From NCBI RefSeq assembly GCF_030316845.1, contig NZ_JASZYS010000006.1, positions 186,001 through 250,000 on the forward strand: DNA of 64,000 nt. The letters are read 5' to 3'. Below the pieces are notes generated by a model. That model was not told where the DNA came from. It was given only the letters and a program-made list of their open reading frames with translations, and did no database searches. The DNA comes from Variovorax davisae (GTDB lineage: Bacteria; Pseudomonadota; Gammaproteobacteria; Burkholderiales; Burkholderiaceae_C). Both the position numbers and the translations under genes were made by a program. The stretch's first letter is position 1. Every line of letters starts with the position of its first letter. Positions 9,667-19,504 of the stretch are shown in pieces.

Positions 9667-11484
9667 TTGCAGCGAACCGACATTGCCAACCCGGCCTATT
9701 TCCACAAGGTCGTCGATTGCCAGTACGCCTGTCCGGCGCACACCCCCGTCCCCGAGTACATCCGCTTGATCGCGCAACGCCGCTACGGCGATGCCTACAT
9801 GATCAACTGGGTCTCGAACGTGTTCCCCGGCATCCTGGGGCGCACCTGCGACCGGCCCTGCGAGCCGGCCTGCCGGCGCGGGCGGGTCGAGGAAAGCAAC
9901 GCCCAGGCGCCCGAGCCGGTGGCCATCTGCCGGCTCAAGCGGGTGGCGGCCGACCTGAAGGAAGACGTCCGCGCGCGGATGCCGGCGGTGGCGCCCCGCA
10001 ACGGCAAGCGCATCGCCTGCGTCGGCGCCGGGCCGGCCTCGCTCACCGTCGCGCGCGACCTTGCGCCGCTGGGCTACGAAGTCACGGTGTTCGACGGCGA
10101 GGCCAAGGCCGGCGGTTTCATCCGGACCCAGATCCCGCGCTTCCGGCTCCCCGAATCGGTGATCGACGAAGAGACCGGCTACATCCTCGACCTCGGCGTC
10201 GCCTTCCGTTCCGGCGAGCGCATCGAGTCGATGAAGGCGCTGATCGCGCAAGGCTGGGACGCGATCTTCGTCGGCTGCGGCGCGCCGCGCGGGCGCGACC
10301 TGCAGGTGCCCGGCCGCCAGGAAGCGGCCGCCAGCATCCACATCGGCATCGACTGGCTCAACTCGGTCTCGTTCGGCCACGTGACAAGCATCGGCCGGCG
10401 CGTGATCGTGCTCGGCGGCGGCAACACGGCGATGGACTGCTGCCGCTCGGCCCGCCGCCTCGGCGGCACCGACGTCAAGGTCATCGTGCGCAGCGGCTTC
10501 GACGAGATGAAGGCCTCGCCCTGGGAAAAGGAGGACGCCCAGCACGAGGGCATCCCGATCCTCAACTTCCACGTGCCCAAGGCCTTCGTCCACGAAGAAG
10601 GCCGGCTGCTGGGCATGCGCTTCGAGATCGTGCGGGCCGAGTACGACGACCAGGGCGGCCGCACGCTGGTGCCCACCGGCGAGCCCGAGGCCTTCATCGA
10701 ATGCGACGAGGTGCTGGTGGCGGTGGGCCAGGAAAACGCTTTCCCGTGGATCGAGCGCGACTGCGGCATCGCCTTCGACAAGTGGGGCCTGCCGACGCTC
10801 GAAGAGAAGAGCTTCCAGTCGTCGGTGCCGAACATCTTCTTCGGCGGCGATGCGGCCTTCGGCCCCAAGAACATCATCACCGCCGTGGCCCATGGCCACG
10901 AGGCGGCGGTGTCGATCGACCGGCTGCTGCATGGCGACGCGGTGTATGTCCGACCGGCGCCGATGACCAACCTGGTGTCGCAGAAGATGGGCATCCACGA
11001 GTGGAGCTACGACAACGACACCTCCAACGACCTGCGCTACAAGGTGCCCTGGGCCAAGGCCGAGGCCGCGCTGGCCAGCATCCGGGTGGAGGTCGAGCTG
11101 GGCTTCGATGCCGCCACCGCCTTCAAGGAGGCCGAACGCTGCCTCAACTGCGACGTGCAGACCGTCTTCACCGAGACCGCCTGCATCGAATGCGATGCCT
11201 GCGTCGACATCTGCCCGATGGACTGCATCAGCTTCACGGTCAACGGCGAGGAGAGCGAGCTGCGGCCCCGGCTGAAGGCGCCCGCGCTCAACCTCGCGCA
11301 GGACCTGTACGTGTCCGGCGGGCTCAAGACCGGCCGCGTGATGGTCAAGGACGAAGACGTCTGCCTGCACTGCGGCCTGTGCGCCGAGCGCTGCCCCACC
11401 GGGGCCTGGGACATGCAGAAATTCCTGCTCAAGATGACGCCGGCCGGGCCGAAGGCACGGGCCGCACAGGAGGTGGCGGCATGA
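9667..11484 (+). CDS. GltD-like FAD/Fe-S oxidoreductase, electron-transfer subunit of a 2-oxoacid oxidoreductase
   Basis: The 605-residue product is built like the glutamate synthase small subunit. The N-terminal Fe-S domain has CQYACPAHTPVPEY and CDRPCEPACRRG. An FAD-binding GAGPASLT follows near residue 120 and an NAD(P)H-binding GGGNTAMD near 248. Two C-terminal ferredoxin clusters are added: CIECDACVDICPMDC (~505) and CLHCGLCAERC (~565). It likely moves electrons between the oxidoreductase encoded next and a pyridine nucleotide or ferredoxin. The start is TTG 9667, supported by AGGAGA at 9655-9660; the open frame further upstream has no family similarity. The stop overlaps the next start (ATGA). 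Confidence 0.85.
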   Translation: MQRTDIANPAYFHKVVDCQYACPAHTPVPEYIRLIAQRRYGDAYMINWVSNVFPGILGRTCDRPCEPACRRGRVEESNAQAPEPVAICRLKRVAADLKEDVRARMPAVAPRNGKRIACVGAGPASLTVARDLAPLGYEVTVFDGEAKAGGFIRTQIPRFRLPESVIDEETGYILDLGVAFRSGERIESMKALIAQGWDAIFVGCGAPRGRDLQVPGRQEAAASIHIGIDWLNSVSFGHVTSIGRRVIVLGGGNTAMDCCRSARRLGGTDVKVIVRSGFDEMKASPWEKEDAQHEGIPILNFHVPKAFVHEEGRLLGMRFEIVRAEYDDQGGRTLVPTGEPEAFIECDEVLVAVGQENAFPWIERDCGIAFDKWGLPTLEEKSFQSSVPNIFFGGDAAFGPKNIITAVAHGHEAAVSIDRLLHGDAVYVRPAPMTNLVSQKMGIHEWSYDNDTSNDLRYKVPWAKAEAALASIRVEVELGFDAATAFKEAERCLNCDVQTVFTETACIECDACVDICPMDCISFTVNGEESELRPRLKAPALNLAQDLYVSGGLKTGRVMVKDEDVCLHCGLCAERCPTGAWDMQKFLLKMTPAGPKARAAQEVAA

Positions 11485-13322
11485 GGCGAATCGAAGCGGT
11501 CAACGATTTCGTCATCAAGTTCGCCAACGTCAACGGCTCGGGTTCGGCCTCGGCCAACGAGCTGTTCGCCAAGGCGATCCTGCGCATGGGCGTGCCGGTG
11601 AGCCCGCGCAACATCTTCCCGAGCAACATCCAGGGCCTGCCGACCTGGTACGAGGTGCGCGTCACCGAAAAAGGCCACCTGGGCCGACGCGGCGGCACCG
11701 ACATGATGGTGGCGATGAACCCGCAGACCTGGGACGCCGACGTCGCCGAGCTCGAGCCCGGCGGCTACCTGTTCTACGACAGCACGCGGCCGCTGCCGCC
11801 GTCGAAGTTCCGCGACGACATCCGGGTCATCGGCATGCCGCTGACCGAGATCTGCAACGCGGTCTACCACGACCCGCGCCAGCGCCAGCTGTTCAAGAAC
11901 ATCGTCTACGTGGGCGCGCTGGCGATCCTGCTGGGGATCGAGCCCGAAGTGGTCGAGAAGCTGTTCGGCGAGCAGTACAAGGGCAAGGAGAAGCTGCTGG
12001 CCTCCAACGTGCAGGCGCTGCACCTGGGCTGCGACTTCGCGCGCGAGAACCTGCGCGAGCCGGTGGGCCTGCAGGTGCGGCGCGCCGACCGGGTCGGCGA
12101 CCGGATCTTCGTCGACGGCAACAGCGCCGCGGCGCTGGGCTGCGTGTATGGCGGCGCCACGGTGGCGGCCTGGTACCCGATCACGCCCTCGTCCTCGGTG
12201 GCCGAGGCCTTCCAGAAGTACTGCGCCAAGTTCCGGGTCGACCCGGCGACCGGCCAGAACCGCTTCGCCATCGTCCAGGCGGAGGACGAGATCGCCTCCA
12301 TCGGCATGGTGGTCGGCGCCGGCTGGAACGGCGCCCGCGCCTTCACGGCGACCTCGGGGCCGGGCGTCTCGCTGATGACCGAATTCATCGGCCTGGCCTA
12401 CTTCGCGGAGATTCCGGTCACCCTGATCAACGTGCAGCGCGGCGGGCCCTCCACCGGCATGCCCACGCGCACCCAGCAGGCCGACATCCTCGCGTGCGCC
12501 TACGCCTCGCACGGCGACACCAAGCATGTGCTGCTGTTCCCCGAGGACCCGCACGAGTGCTTCGAGCACGCGGCGGCCGCCCTCGACCTGGCCGACCGGC
12601 TGCAGACGCCGGTGTTCCTCATGACCGACCTCGACATCGGCATGAACCAGCGCCTGTGCGCGCCCTTCGCCTGGGACGACAGCCGCGACTACGACCGCGG
12701 CAAGGTCATGAGCGCCGAGGAACTCGAGGCCGGCCGCGACTTCGGCCGCTACAAGGACGTCGACGGCGACGGCATCCCCTGGCGCACCTTGCCGGGCACG
12801 CACCCGAGCAAGGGCAGCTTCTTCACCCGCGGCACGACCCGCGACGCCTATGCCCGCTACTCCGAGCGCGGCCCCGACTACGTCTACAACGTCGAGCGGC
12901 TGCTCAAGAAGTTCGCGACCGCGGCCGCCCTGGTGCCGCAGCCGGTGCTGCGGCCGGCGGCCCGCAAGACCGAGCTCGGCGTGATCTATTTCGGCTCGAC
13001 CAGCCCGGCCATGCAGGAGGCGCTGGAGGCGCTGACCGAACGCGGCATCCACCTCGACGCCATGCGGCTGCGCGCCTTTCCGTTCCCGGACAGCGTGGTG
13101 CAGTTCCTGGCCCGGCACACGCGGGTGTTCGTGGTCGAGCAGAACCGCGACGCCCAGATGCGCAGCCTGCTGGTCAACGAACTCGAGATCGATCCGGCGC
13201 GCCTGGTCAAGGTGCTGCATTTCGACGGCACGCCGATCACGGCGCGCTTCATCGTCGAGGCCATCGGCGCCCATGTCGGGGTGCCCGCGCCCCGCGCCAC
13301 CGACACCCAGGAAACCGCATGA
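11481..13322 (+). CDS. 2-oxoacid:acceptor oxidoreductase, fused gamma-alpha subunit
   Basis: A 613-residue subunit: N-terminal gamma domain (VNGSGSASANELFAKAIL, GHLGRRGGTDMMVAM) fused to the alpha/pyrimidine-binding domain (DGNSAAALGCVYGG, YPITPSSSVAEAF, TSGPGVSLMTEFIGLA, NVQRGGPSTGMPTRTQQ) seen in the KorA/PorA family. With the beta subunit it would oxidatively decarboxylate a 2-oxoacid (2-oxoglutarate, pyruvate or indolepyruvate) to the acyl-CoA. CAGGAGGTGG is an excellent ribosome site at 11467-11476, and the start overlaps the upstream stop by 4 bases. Confidence 0.9.
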   Translation: MRRIEAVNDFVIKFANVNGSGSASANELFAKAILRMGVPVSPRNIFPSNIQGLPTWYEVRVTEKGHLGRRGGTDMMVAMNPQTWDADVAELEPGGYLFYDSTRPLPPSKFRDDIRVIGMPLTEICNAVYHDPRQRQLFKNIVYVGALAILLGIEPEVVEKLFGEQYKGKEKLLASNVQALHLGCDFARENLREPVGLQVRRADRVGDRIFVDGNSAAALGCVYGGATVAAWYPITPSSSVAEAFQKYCAKFRVDPATGQNRFAIVQAEDEIASIGMVVGAGWNGARAFTATSGPGVSLMTEFIGLAYFAEIPVTLINVQRGGPSTGMPTRTQQADILACAYASHGDTKHVLLFPEDPHECFEHAAAALDLADRLQTPVFLMTDLDIGMNQRLCAPFAWDDSRDYDRGKVMSAEELEAGRDFGRYKDVDGDGIPWRTLPGTHPSKGSFFTRGTTRDAYARYSERGPDYVYNVERLLKKFATAAALVPQPVLRPAARKTELGVIYFGSTSPAMQEALEALTERGIHLDAMRLRAFPFPDSVVQFLARHTRVFVVEQNRDAQMRSLLVNELEIDPARLVKVLHFDGTPITARFIVEAIGAHVGVPAPRATDTQETA

Positions 13323-14374
13323 CCTACCTCGCCAAGCCCCGGCTGCGCCATCCGACGCTGGCCACCAACAAGGTCGGCTACACCCGGCGCGACTACGAAG
13401 GCAAGATCTCGACCCTGTGCGCCGGCTGCGGCCACGACTCGATCTCGGCCGCCATCATCGAGGCCTGCTGGGAGCTGGACATCGAGCCTCACCGGGTCGC
13501 CAAGCTGTCGGGCATCGGCTGCAGCTCCAAGACGCCGGACTACTTCCTGGGCGCCTCGCACGGCTTCAACACGGTGCACGGCCGCATGCCCAGCGTGCTG
13601 ACCGGCGCCAACCTGGCCAACCGCGACCTGCTGTACCTGGGCGTCTCGGGCGACGGCGATTCGGCCTCCATCGGCCTGGGCCAGTTCGCCCACGCCATGC
13701 GCCGCGGCGTGCGCATGGCCTACATCGTCGAGAACAACGGCGTCTACGGCCTCACCAAGGGCCAGTTCTCGGCCACCGCCGACCAGGGCTCCAAGAGCAA
13801 GAAGGGGGTGGTCAACACCGACAGCCCGGTCGACCTGGTCGCCATGGCGCTGCAGCTGGGCGCCAGCTACGTGGGCCGCGGCTTCTCGGGCAACAAGACG
13901 CAGCTGGTGCCGCTGATCAAGGGGGCGATCAGCCATGGCGGCTCGGCCTTCATCGACGTCATCAGCCCTTGCGTGGCCTTCAACAACCACCCGGGCAGCA
14001 CCAAGAGCTACGACTACGTGCGCGAGCACAACGAGGCGGTCAGCCGCATCGACTTCATCACCGCCAGGGACGAGATCACCGTCGACATGGGGCCGGGCGA
14101 AGTGCTCGACGTGCGCCAGCACGACGGCACCCTGCTGCGGCTGCGCAGCCTGCATGCCGGCTACGACCCGGGCGACCGCTATGCCGCCATGGCCCACATG
14201 CAGCGGCACCAGGCGATGGGCGAGGTCGTGACCGGCCTGCTCTACGTCGATCCGCTGGCCACGGACCTGCACACGGCGCTCAACACCAGCGGCCATCCGC
14301 TCAATGCGCTGGGCGCGGCCCAGCTCTGTCCCGGGGCCAAGGCCCTCGACCGGCTCAACGATTCCTTGCGCTGA
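13319..14374 (+). CDS. 2-oxoacid:ferredoxin oxidoreductase, beta subunit (TPP-binding)
   Basis: A 351-residue beta subunit. The cluster cysteines are visible as LCAGCGHDS, GIGCSSK and ISPCVAFNNH. The thiamine-pyrophosphate and Mg site is GVSGDGDSASIG followed by ENNGVYGLTKGQ. The family makes acyl-CoA from a 2-oxoacid and passes electrons through the 4Fe-4S cluster. It overlaps the alpha gene by 4 bases (ATGA), so all three oxidoreductase genes are translationally coupled. Length and motifs fit the KorB group better than the longer one-chain pyruvate enzymes. Confidence 0.9.
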   Translation: MTYLAKPRLRHPTLATNKVGYTRRDYEGKISTLCAGCGHDSISAAIIEACWELDIEPHRVAKLSGIGCSSKTPDYFLGASHGFNTVHGRMPSVLTGANLANRDLLYLGVSGDGDSASIGLGQFAHAMRRGVRMAYIVENNGVYGLTKGQFSATADQGSKSKKGVVNTDSPVDLVAMALQLGASYVGRGFSGNKTQLVPLIKGAISHGGSAFIDVISPCVAFNNHPGSTKSYDYVREHNEAVSRIDFITARDEITVDMGPGEVLDVRQHDGTLLRLRSLHAGYDPGDRYAAMAHMQRHQAMGEVVTGLLYVDPLATDLHTALNTSGHPLNALGAAQLCPGAKALDRLNDSLR

Positions 14375-14418
14375 GCCGGCACGCGGGGCACCATAGCGCT
14401 TCCTCCGGAGGGCGGACC

Positions 14419-14856
14419 ATGGCCGAACGCACTGTTTTCCAGTCCATCTCGCGCAAGCACGTGACCAGCCTGGGCCCACAGGCCAGCGTGCGGGATGCCG
14501 CCTGCATCATGACGCGCGCCAATTGCGGCAGCGTGCTGGTCATGGAGCCGCCCGACAAGCTGCTGGGCATCCTGACCGAGCGCGACCTGATGACGCGCGT
14601 GCTGGCCAAGGGGCTCGACCCCGAGCACACCACGGCGCGCGAGGTCATGACGCCCAACCCGATCTGCGTGCCGCCGGAGACTCTGGTGTCCGACGCCGTC
14701 GTGCTGATGCTCGAACGCGGCTTTCGCCACCTGCCGCTGGTGTCGGGCACCAAGATCCTCGGCGTCTTCTCGGTGCGCGACGCCCTGCCGAGGGAGATCG
14801 GCACCGCGCTCAGCCAGGCGGAGTTCAACGAGCAGGTGAACGACGTCCTTGGCTGA
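14419..14856 (+). CDS. Tandem CBS-domain protein
   Basis: A 145-residue soluble protein made of two CBS motifs (SVRDAACIMTRANCGSVLVM ... GILTERDLM, and AREVMTPNPICVPPETLVSD ... GVFSVRDAL). Such pairs bind adenine nucleotides and act as energy or ligand sensors. CCGGAGGG at 14405-14412 precedes ATG 14419. It starts 44 bases after the oxidoreductase operon and could be cotranscribed with it, possibly to report adenylate status, but no partner is certain. Confidence 0.88.
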   Translation: MAERTVFQSISRKHVTSLGPQASVRDAACIMTRANCGSVLVMEPPDKLLGILTERDLMTRVLAKGLDPEHTTAREVMTPNPICVPPETLVSDAVVLMLERGFRHLPLVSGTKILGVFSVRDALPREIGTALSQAEFNEQVNDVLG

Positions 14857-14987
14857 GGCCTTCCCGGTTCCGTGACATTTTCGGGGTTCGGGCGCCCGCA
14901 ACGCGCGAACCGGCGTCCGGCAAGCCGCCGATCGGCGGCGGGGGCGTCGACAATCGCGGCATTCGCTCCGCCAGAAAACCGCCGGTC

Positions 14988-16706
14988 ATGCCGTCCCGCT
15001 CCGCAGTCCTCCGCCTCCTGACCGGGGTGGCCTTCCTCGCCGCCATCCTGCTGTTGACCCTGGTCGCCTGGTGGTCCACCCTGCCCCTGCGGGATGCGGT
15101 GATCGAGCGCGCGCACCGGGAGACGCAGCTCGAGGCGCTGAGCCTCTCCGAGCAACTCTCCGCCGTCGCCCGCAGCGCGATCTCCAGCCTGAACGCCATC
15201 ACCCTGTCGGTCCAGGAGCGCGGCGGCCCGCGCCAGCTGCCCACCGCGGCGCTGCGCGCCGAGCTGCAGCGGGAGGCCGGCGACGAAGTCGGCACGCAGG
15301 CCATGTTCGTGGTCGACGCCGACGGCAAGGTGGTGGCGAGCGTCGGTTTTCCGGAAACCCACGAAGGCCGCTCGCTGCTCGACCGGCCGACCATCGCCTA
15401 TCACTTCCGCCACCCGACGGAGCTCGGCATCCGCGTCGGCAGGGCCCACTACTCGGAACTGACCGGCGGCTGGATCCTGCCGATTTCCCGCATCATCGCG
15501 TCGCCCGAGGGCAAGATGCTCGGCGTCGTGTCGGTGGCGATCAACCTCTCGCACATGCGCGAGCTCTACGAGCAGATGGAGAACCTGCGCGAGGCGAGCC
15601 TCTCGATCATCGCGCGCAACGGAGAGATCATCTTTCGCTATCCCTTCGTCGAACGCGCCGTCGGCTTCCGGCTCCCGGGCGGGCGGTCGTTCTCCGAACG
15701 TACCGGCACCTACGAAGCGGCGAGCCCGATCGACGGCATCACGCGGATCCTCAGCTACCGGCAGCTCGACGACCTCGATGCGGTGATGCTCGTGGGTTTT
15801 CCCCGCGACCAGGTGCTGGCGCCCTGGCGCGACGTCGCGCGCGAACGCACGGTCTGGACCGCCTCCAGCCTGAGCCTGCTGGCGCTGCTCTGCGGTGGCG
15901 CCTGGCTGGCCTGGCACCGGCAACGCCGGCAGCTGCGCATGATCAGGATGGACCACGCCACGCGGGAGCGCGAGCTGCGCGAGGAAGCGCAGACCATCGA
16001 GCGCTTTTCCGTGGCGCTTTCGCAGAGCGTGAGCGAGCCGCTCAGCCATCTGCGGGGCTTGCTGCAATCCGGCGTCGACGGGGCCGCCACGGAGGCGCCG
16101 ATCGACGCCCGGCGCGATGTCCTCGCGTCGACGATCCGCATGGAGGCGCTCGCCAAGGACCTGCGCGCGCTCGCGCTCGCACGGGACAAGGCGCTCAAGC
16201 GCGAGGACCTCGACCTGTCGTCGCTGGCCCATGCCGTCGCGCGCTCGCAGCAAGCCACGCAGCCGGGGCGCACGGTCGAATTCCGCATCCAGGCGCAGAT
16301 GTACACGACGGCGGACGCGCCATTGCTGAAGCTGGTGCTGGCCAACCTGATCGGCAACGCCTGGAAATTCACGCGGGACTGCCCGCAGCCCGTGATCACG
16401 GTCGGGGCGCACACGGGGCTCAATGAAACCACCTTCTGCGTGCGCGACAACGGACCGGGCTTCGACCCGGCGGATTCGCGCAGCCTGTTCAAGCCCTTCC
16501 ATCGGCTTTCGAATGCCGCGTCGTTCGAAGGCCACGGCATCGGGCTCACGGCCGCCAAGCGCATCGTCGAGCGCCACGGCGGGCGCATCTGGGCCGAGGG
16601 CCGCAAGGGCCACGGCGCCGCCTTCTTCTTCACGCTCCAGCCGGCGCTGGCCATCAGTTCCAGCAGCTACCAGGCCGCCCGCAGGGAACTGCAGAAGCTC
16701 GGGTAG
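14988..16706 (+). CDS. Cache-type sensor histidine kinase lacking the canonical phospho-acceptor His
   Basis: A 572-residue membrane sensor. TM1 is at about residues 10-30. An extracytoplasmic PDC/Cache-like domain follows (QAMFVVDADGKVVASV, GWILPISRII, GVVSVAINLSHM), then TM2 near 292-312. The C-terminal HATPase is intact: NLIGNAWKF (N box), DNGPGFD (G1), GHGIGLTAAKRIVERHGG (G2). The H box is not: where kinases have SHDLRTPL, this reads SQSVSEPL, with Gln in place of His. It may be a non-phosphorylating or regulatory kinase-like protein. No response regulator is adjacent. ATG 14988 was chosen because it directly precedes TM1. Confidence 0.85.
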   Translation: MPSRSAVLRLLTGVAFLAAILLLTLVAWWSTLPLRDAVIERAHRETQLEALSLSEQLSAVARSAISSLNAITLSVQERGGPRQLPTAALRAELQREAGDEVGTQAMFVVDADGKVVASVGFPETHEGRSLLDRPTIAYHFRHPTELGIRVGRAHYSELTGGWILPISRIIASPEGKMLGVVSVAINLSHMRELYEQMENLREASLSIIARNGEIIFRYPFVERAVGFRLPGGRSFSERTGTYEAASPIDGITRILSYRQLDDLDAVMLVGFPRDQVLAPWRDVARERTVWTASSLSLLALLCGGAWLAWHRQRRQLRMIRMDHATRERELREEAQTIERFSVALSQSVSEPLSHLRGLLQSGVDGAATEAPIDARRDVLASTIRMEALAKDLRALALARDKALKREDLDLSSLAHAVARSQQATQPGRTVEFRIQAQMYTTADAPLLKLVLANLIGNAWKFTRDCPQPVITVGAHTGLNETTFCVRDNGPGFDPADSRSLFKPFHRLSNAASFEGHGIGLTAAKRIVERHGGRIWAEGRKGHGAAFFFTLQPALAISSSSYQAARRELQKLG

Positions 16707-16719
16707 CGGGGCCCGCCGG

Positions 16720-18276
<1,557 letters not shown>

Positions 18277-18375
18277 CGGGTGGGTCGTCGGTGGGTGGCA
18301 GGGGGCCTCGAATCTAGCCGGGCATGCCGAGTTCCGCCACCTGGGCATCCAGCACGATCTGCCCGGCGGTCAAGG

Positions 18376-19032
18376 TCAATGGGTCCGCCCCTTCGTCGCC
18401 TTCTGCTTCGCGGCGTCGAAGGCGGCGGCCAGCACCGGCTTGCCCCACTGCGGCACCTGGTCGAGCGCGATGTGGGAGGCGATCTGGCCGCCTTCCATGT
18501 GCAGCAGCAGCACGGGCTGCGGCTGGATGCCGGCCTTCGGATCGCCGTCGATGCTGTTGTCGTAGACGCGCAGGCTGGCCAGATGCGGCAGCAGGCGGAC
18601 GAGGTTCGCGCGGCTGCTGACGTAGCGCGCGCGGATCTTTTCTTCGGGGATGTCGTGGCCGCCGGCGACCACGCGCTCCTTGACGCGCCGGATGTGCTTT
18701 TCGGGTGAATCGAGCCCCGCGTACCAGACGTGGACCTGCGCGCCCTTGCGTGCGCCCGCCAGCAGCATGTCGGGCAGCGTCCGCGCGCCCAGCGTGGTTT
18801 CGAACGCGAAGTTGAGGCCCCCGGCCAGCGCCCGTTCGAGGCCGGCACGGCCCGTTTCCCAGGCCTGCGCGTTGGCCGCTTCCTGCGTCAGCGAGGGGTT
18901 GGCATCCAGCAGCGTGCGCGCCGCCAGGTCGGGATCGAAGCAGGGCACCTTGCGCGCCTGGAGCGCCGCGCCGCCGATGCTGCTCTTGCCGGCGCCGTTG
19001 ACGCCCGCGAGAACGAAGATGCGCGCGGCCAT
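18376..19032 (-). CDS. Zeta-toxin-family P-loop kinase
   Basis: A 218-residue protein with Walker A GVNGAGKSS at residues ~9-17, then FDPDLAARTL, NFAFETTLG, and RVVAGGHDIPEEKIRARYVSS with NLVRLLP, the layout of the zeta/PezT P-loop family, whose toxins phosphorylate UDP-N-acetylglucosamine. ATG 19032 starts ten bases after the stop of a Phd/YefM-type gene, with AGAGGTGA as ribosome site, so the two form an operon with the antitoxin first. Chromosomal relatives can be plain kinases rather than toxins. Toxicity is inferred from family and context. Confidence 0.8.
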   Translation of the reverse strand: MAARIFVLAGVNGAGKSSIGGAALQARKVPCFDPDLAARTLLDANPSLTQEAANAQAWETGRAGLERALAGGLNFAFETTLGARTLPDMLLAGARKGAQVHVWYAGLDSPEKHIRRVKERVVAGGHDIPEEKIRARYVSSRANLVRLLPHLASLRVYDNSIDGDPKAGIQPQPVLLLHMEGGQIASHIALDQVPQWGKPVLAAAFDAAKQKATKGRTH

Positions 19033-19042
19033 CAGCGGGTGA

Positions 19043-19414
19043 TCACCTCTTGCCGGACTTGCTGCCGCCTGCGGCGCGGACCGCCGCCTTGCCCAGTTCG
19101 GCCGGCGACATCGCGAAGGCGTCTGCCATCGCCCGGGCGGCCTCGTCGCCCTGCATGCGGGCGAACGCGTCGTCGAACTGCCGCGTGAGCGCATCCAGGT
19201 CGGGTTCGGCCGCCTGTTCGAGCGCGAGGTAGCGGTCGATCGACATCAGCACCATGGCCGGCTCGTCGTGGCGGGTGACGACCACGGCGCCGTGCGCCAT
19301 GACGGCGCTGGTGACCTTCTGCATCCCCGAGACCAGCTGGGTGGCCGAGACGGCCGGCAAGCCGCGCGTGAACCGATCGATGGCCTCTGGACGCGAATCG
19401 CTCAGGATGGACAT
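19043..19414 (-). CDS. Phd/YefM-type antitoxin
   Basis: A 123-residue protein with a Phd/YefM N-terminal fold (VSATQLVSGMQKVTSAVM, GAVVVTRHDEPAMVLMSIDRYLALE), the DNA-binding half of such antitoxins. The C-terminal half (FDDAFARMQGDEAARAMADA) would wrap the toxin. It precedes the zeta-family gene by ten bases. An AT-rich inverted repeat lies just upstream (19437-19475), as expected for autorepression. Zeta toxins usually pair with epsilon or HTH antitoxins, so this pairing is unusual. Confidence 0.82.
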   Translation of the reverse strand: MSILSDSRPEAIDRFTRGLPAVSATQLVSGMQKVTSAVMAHGAVVVTRHDEPAMVLMSIDRYLALEQAAEPDLDALTRQFDDAFARMQGDEAARAMADAFAMSPAELGKAAVRAAGGSKSGKR

Positions 19415-19436
19415 GGGAAGCTCCGTTGGATCTCCG

Positions 19437-19475
19437 AAATACCCGTTTTAACCGATTTGGCTATTTTAGGTATTT
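19437..19475. promoter_or_regulatory. Probable autoregulatory operator/promoter of the toxin-antitoxin operon
   Basis: AAATACC (19437-19443) and GGTATTT (19469-19475) form a perfect 7-bp inverted repeat around an AT-rich core. It starts 23 bases upstream of the antitoxin ATG, in DNA much richer in AT than its surroundings. Phd-type antitoxins repress their own promoters through such palindromes. The binding protein is inferred. Confidence 0.5.
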
Positions 19476-19504
19476 TCTGGCAGATCCGGCGACGGGCGCG
19501 CGTC

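Noticed and set aside
9717..13322. A 1201-codon plus frame spanning the GltD-like gene into the alpha subunit
   Set aside because: Its first part is out of frame with the GltD-like protein and has no motif; only the part from 11481 is the real alpha subunit gene.
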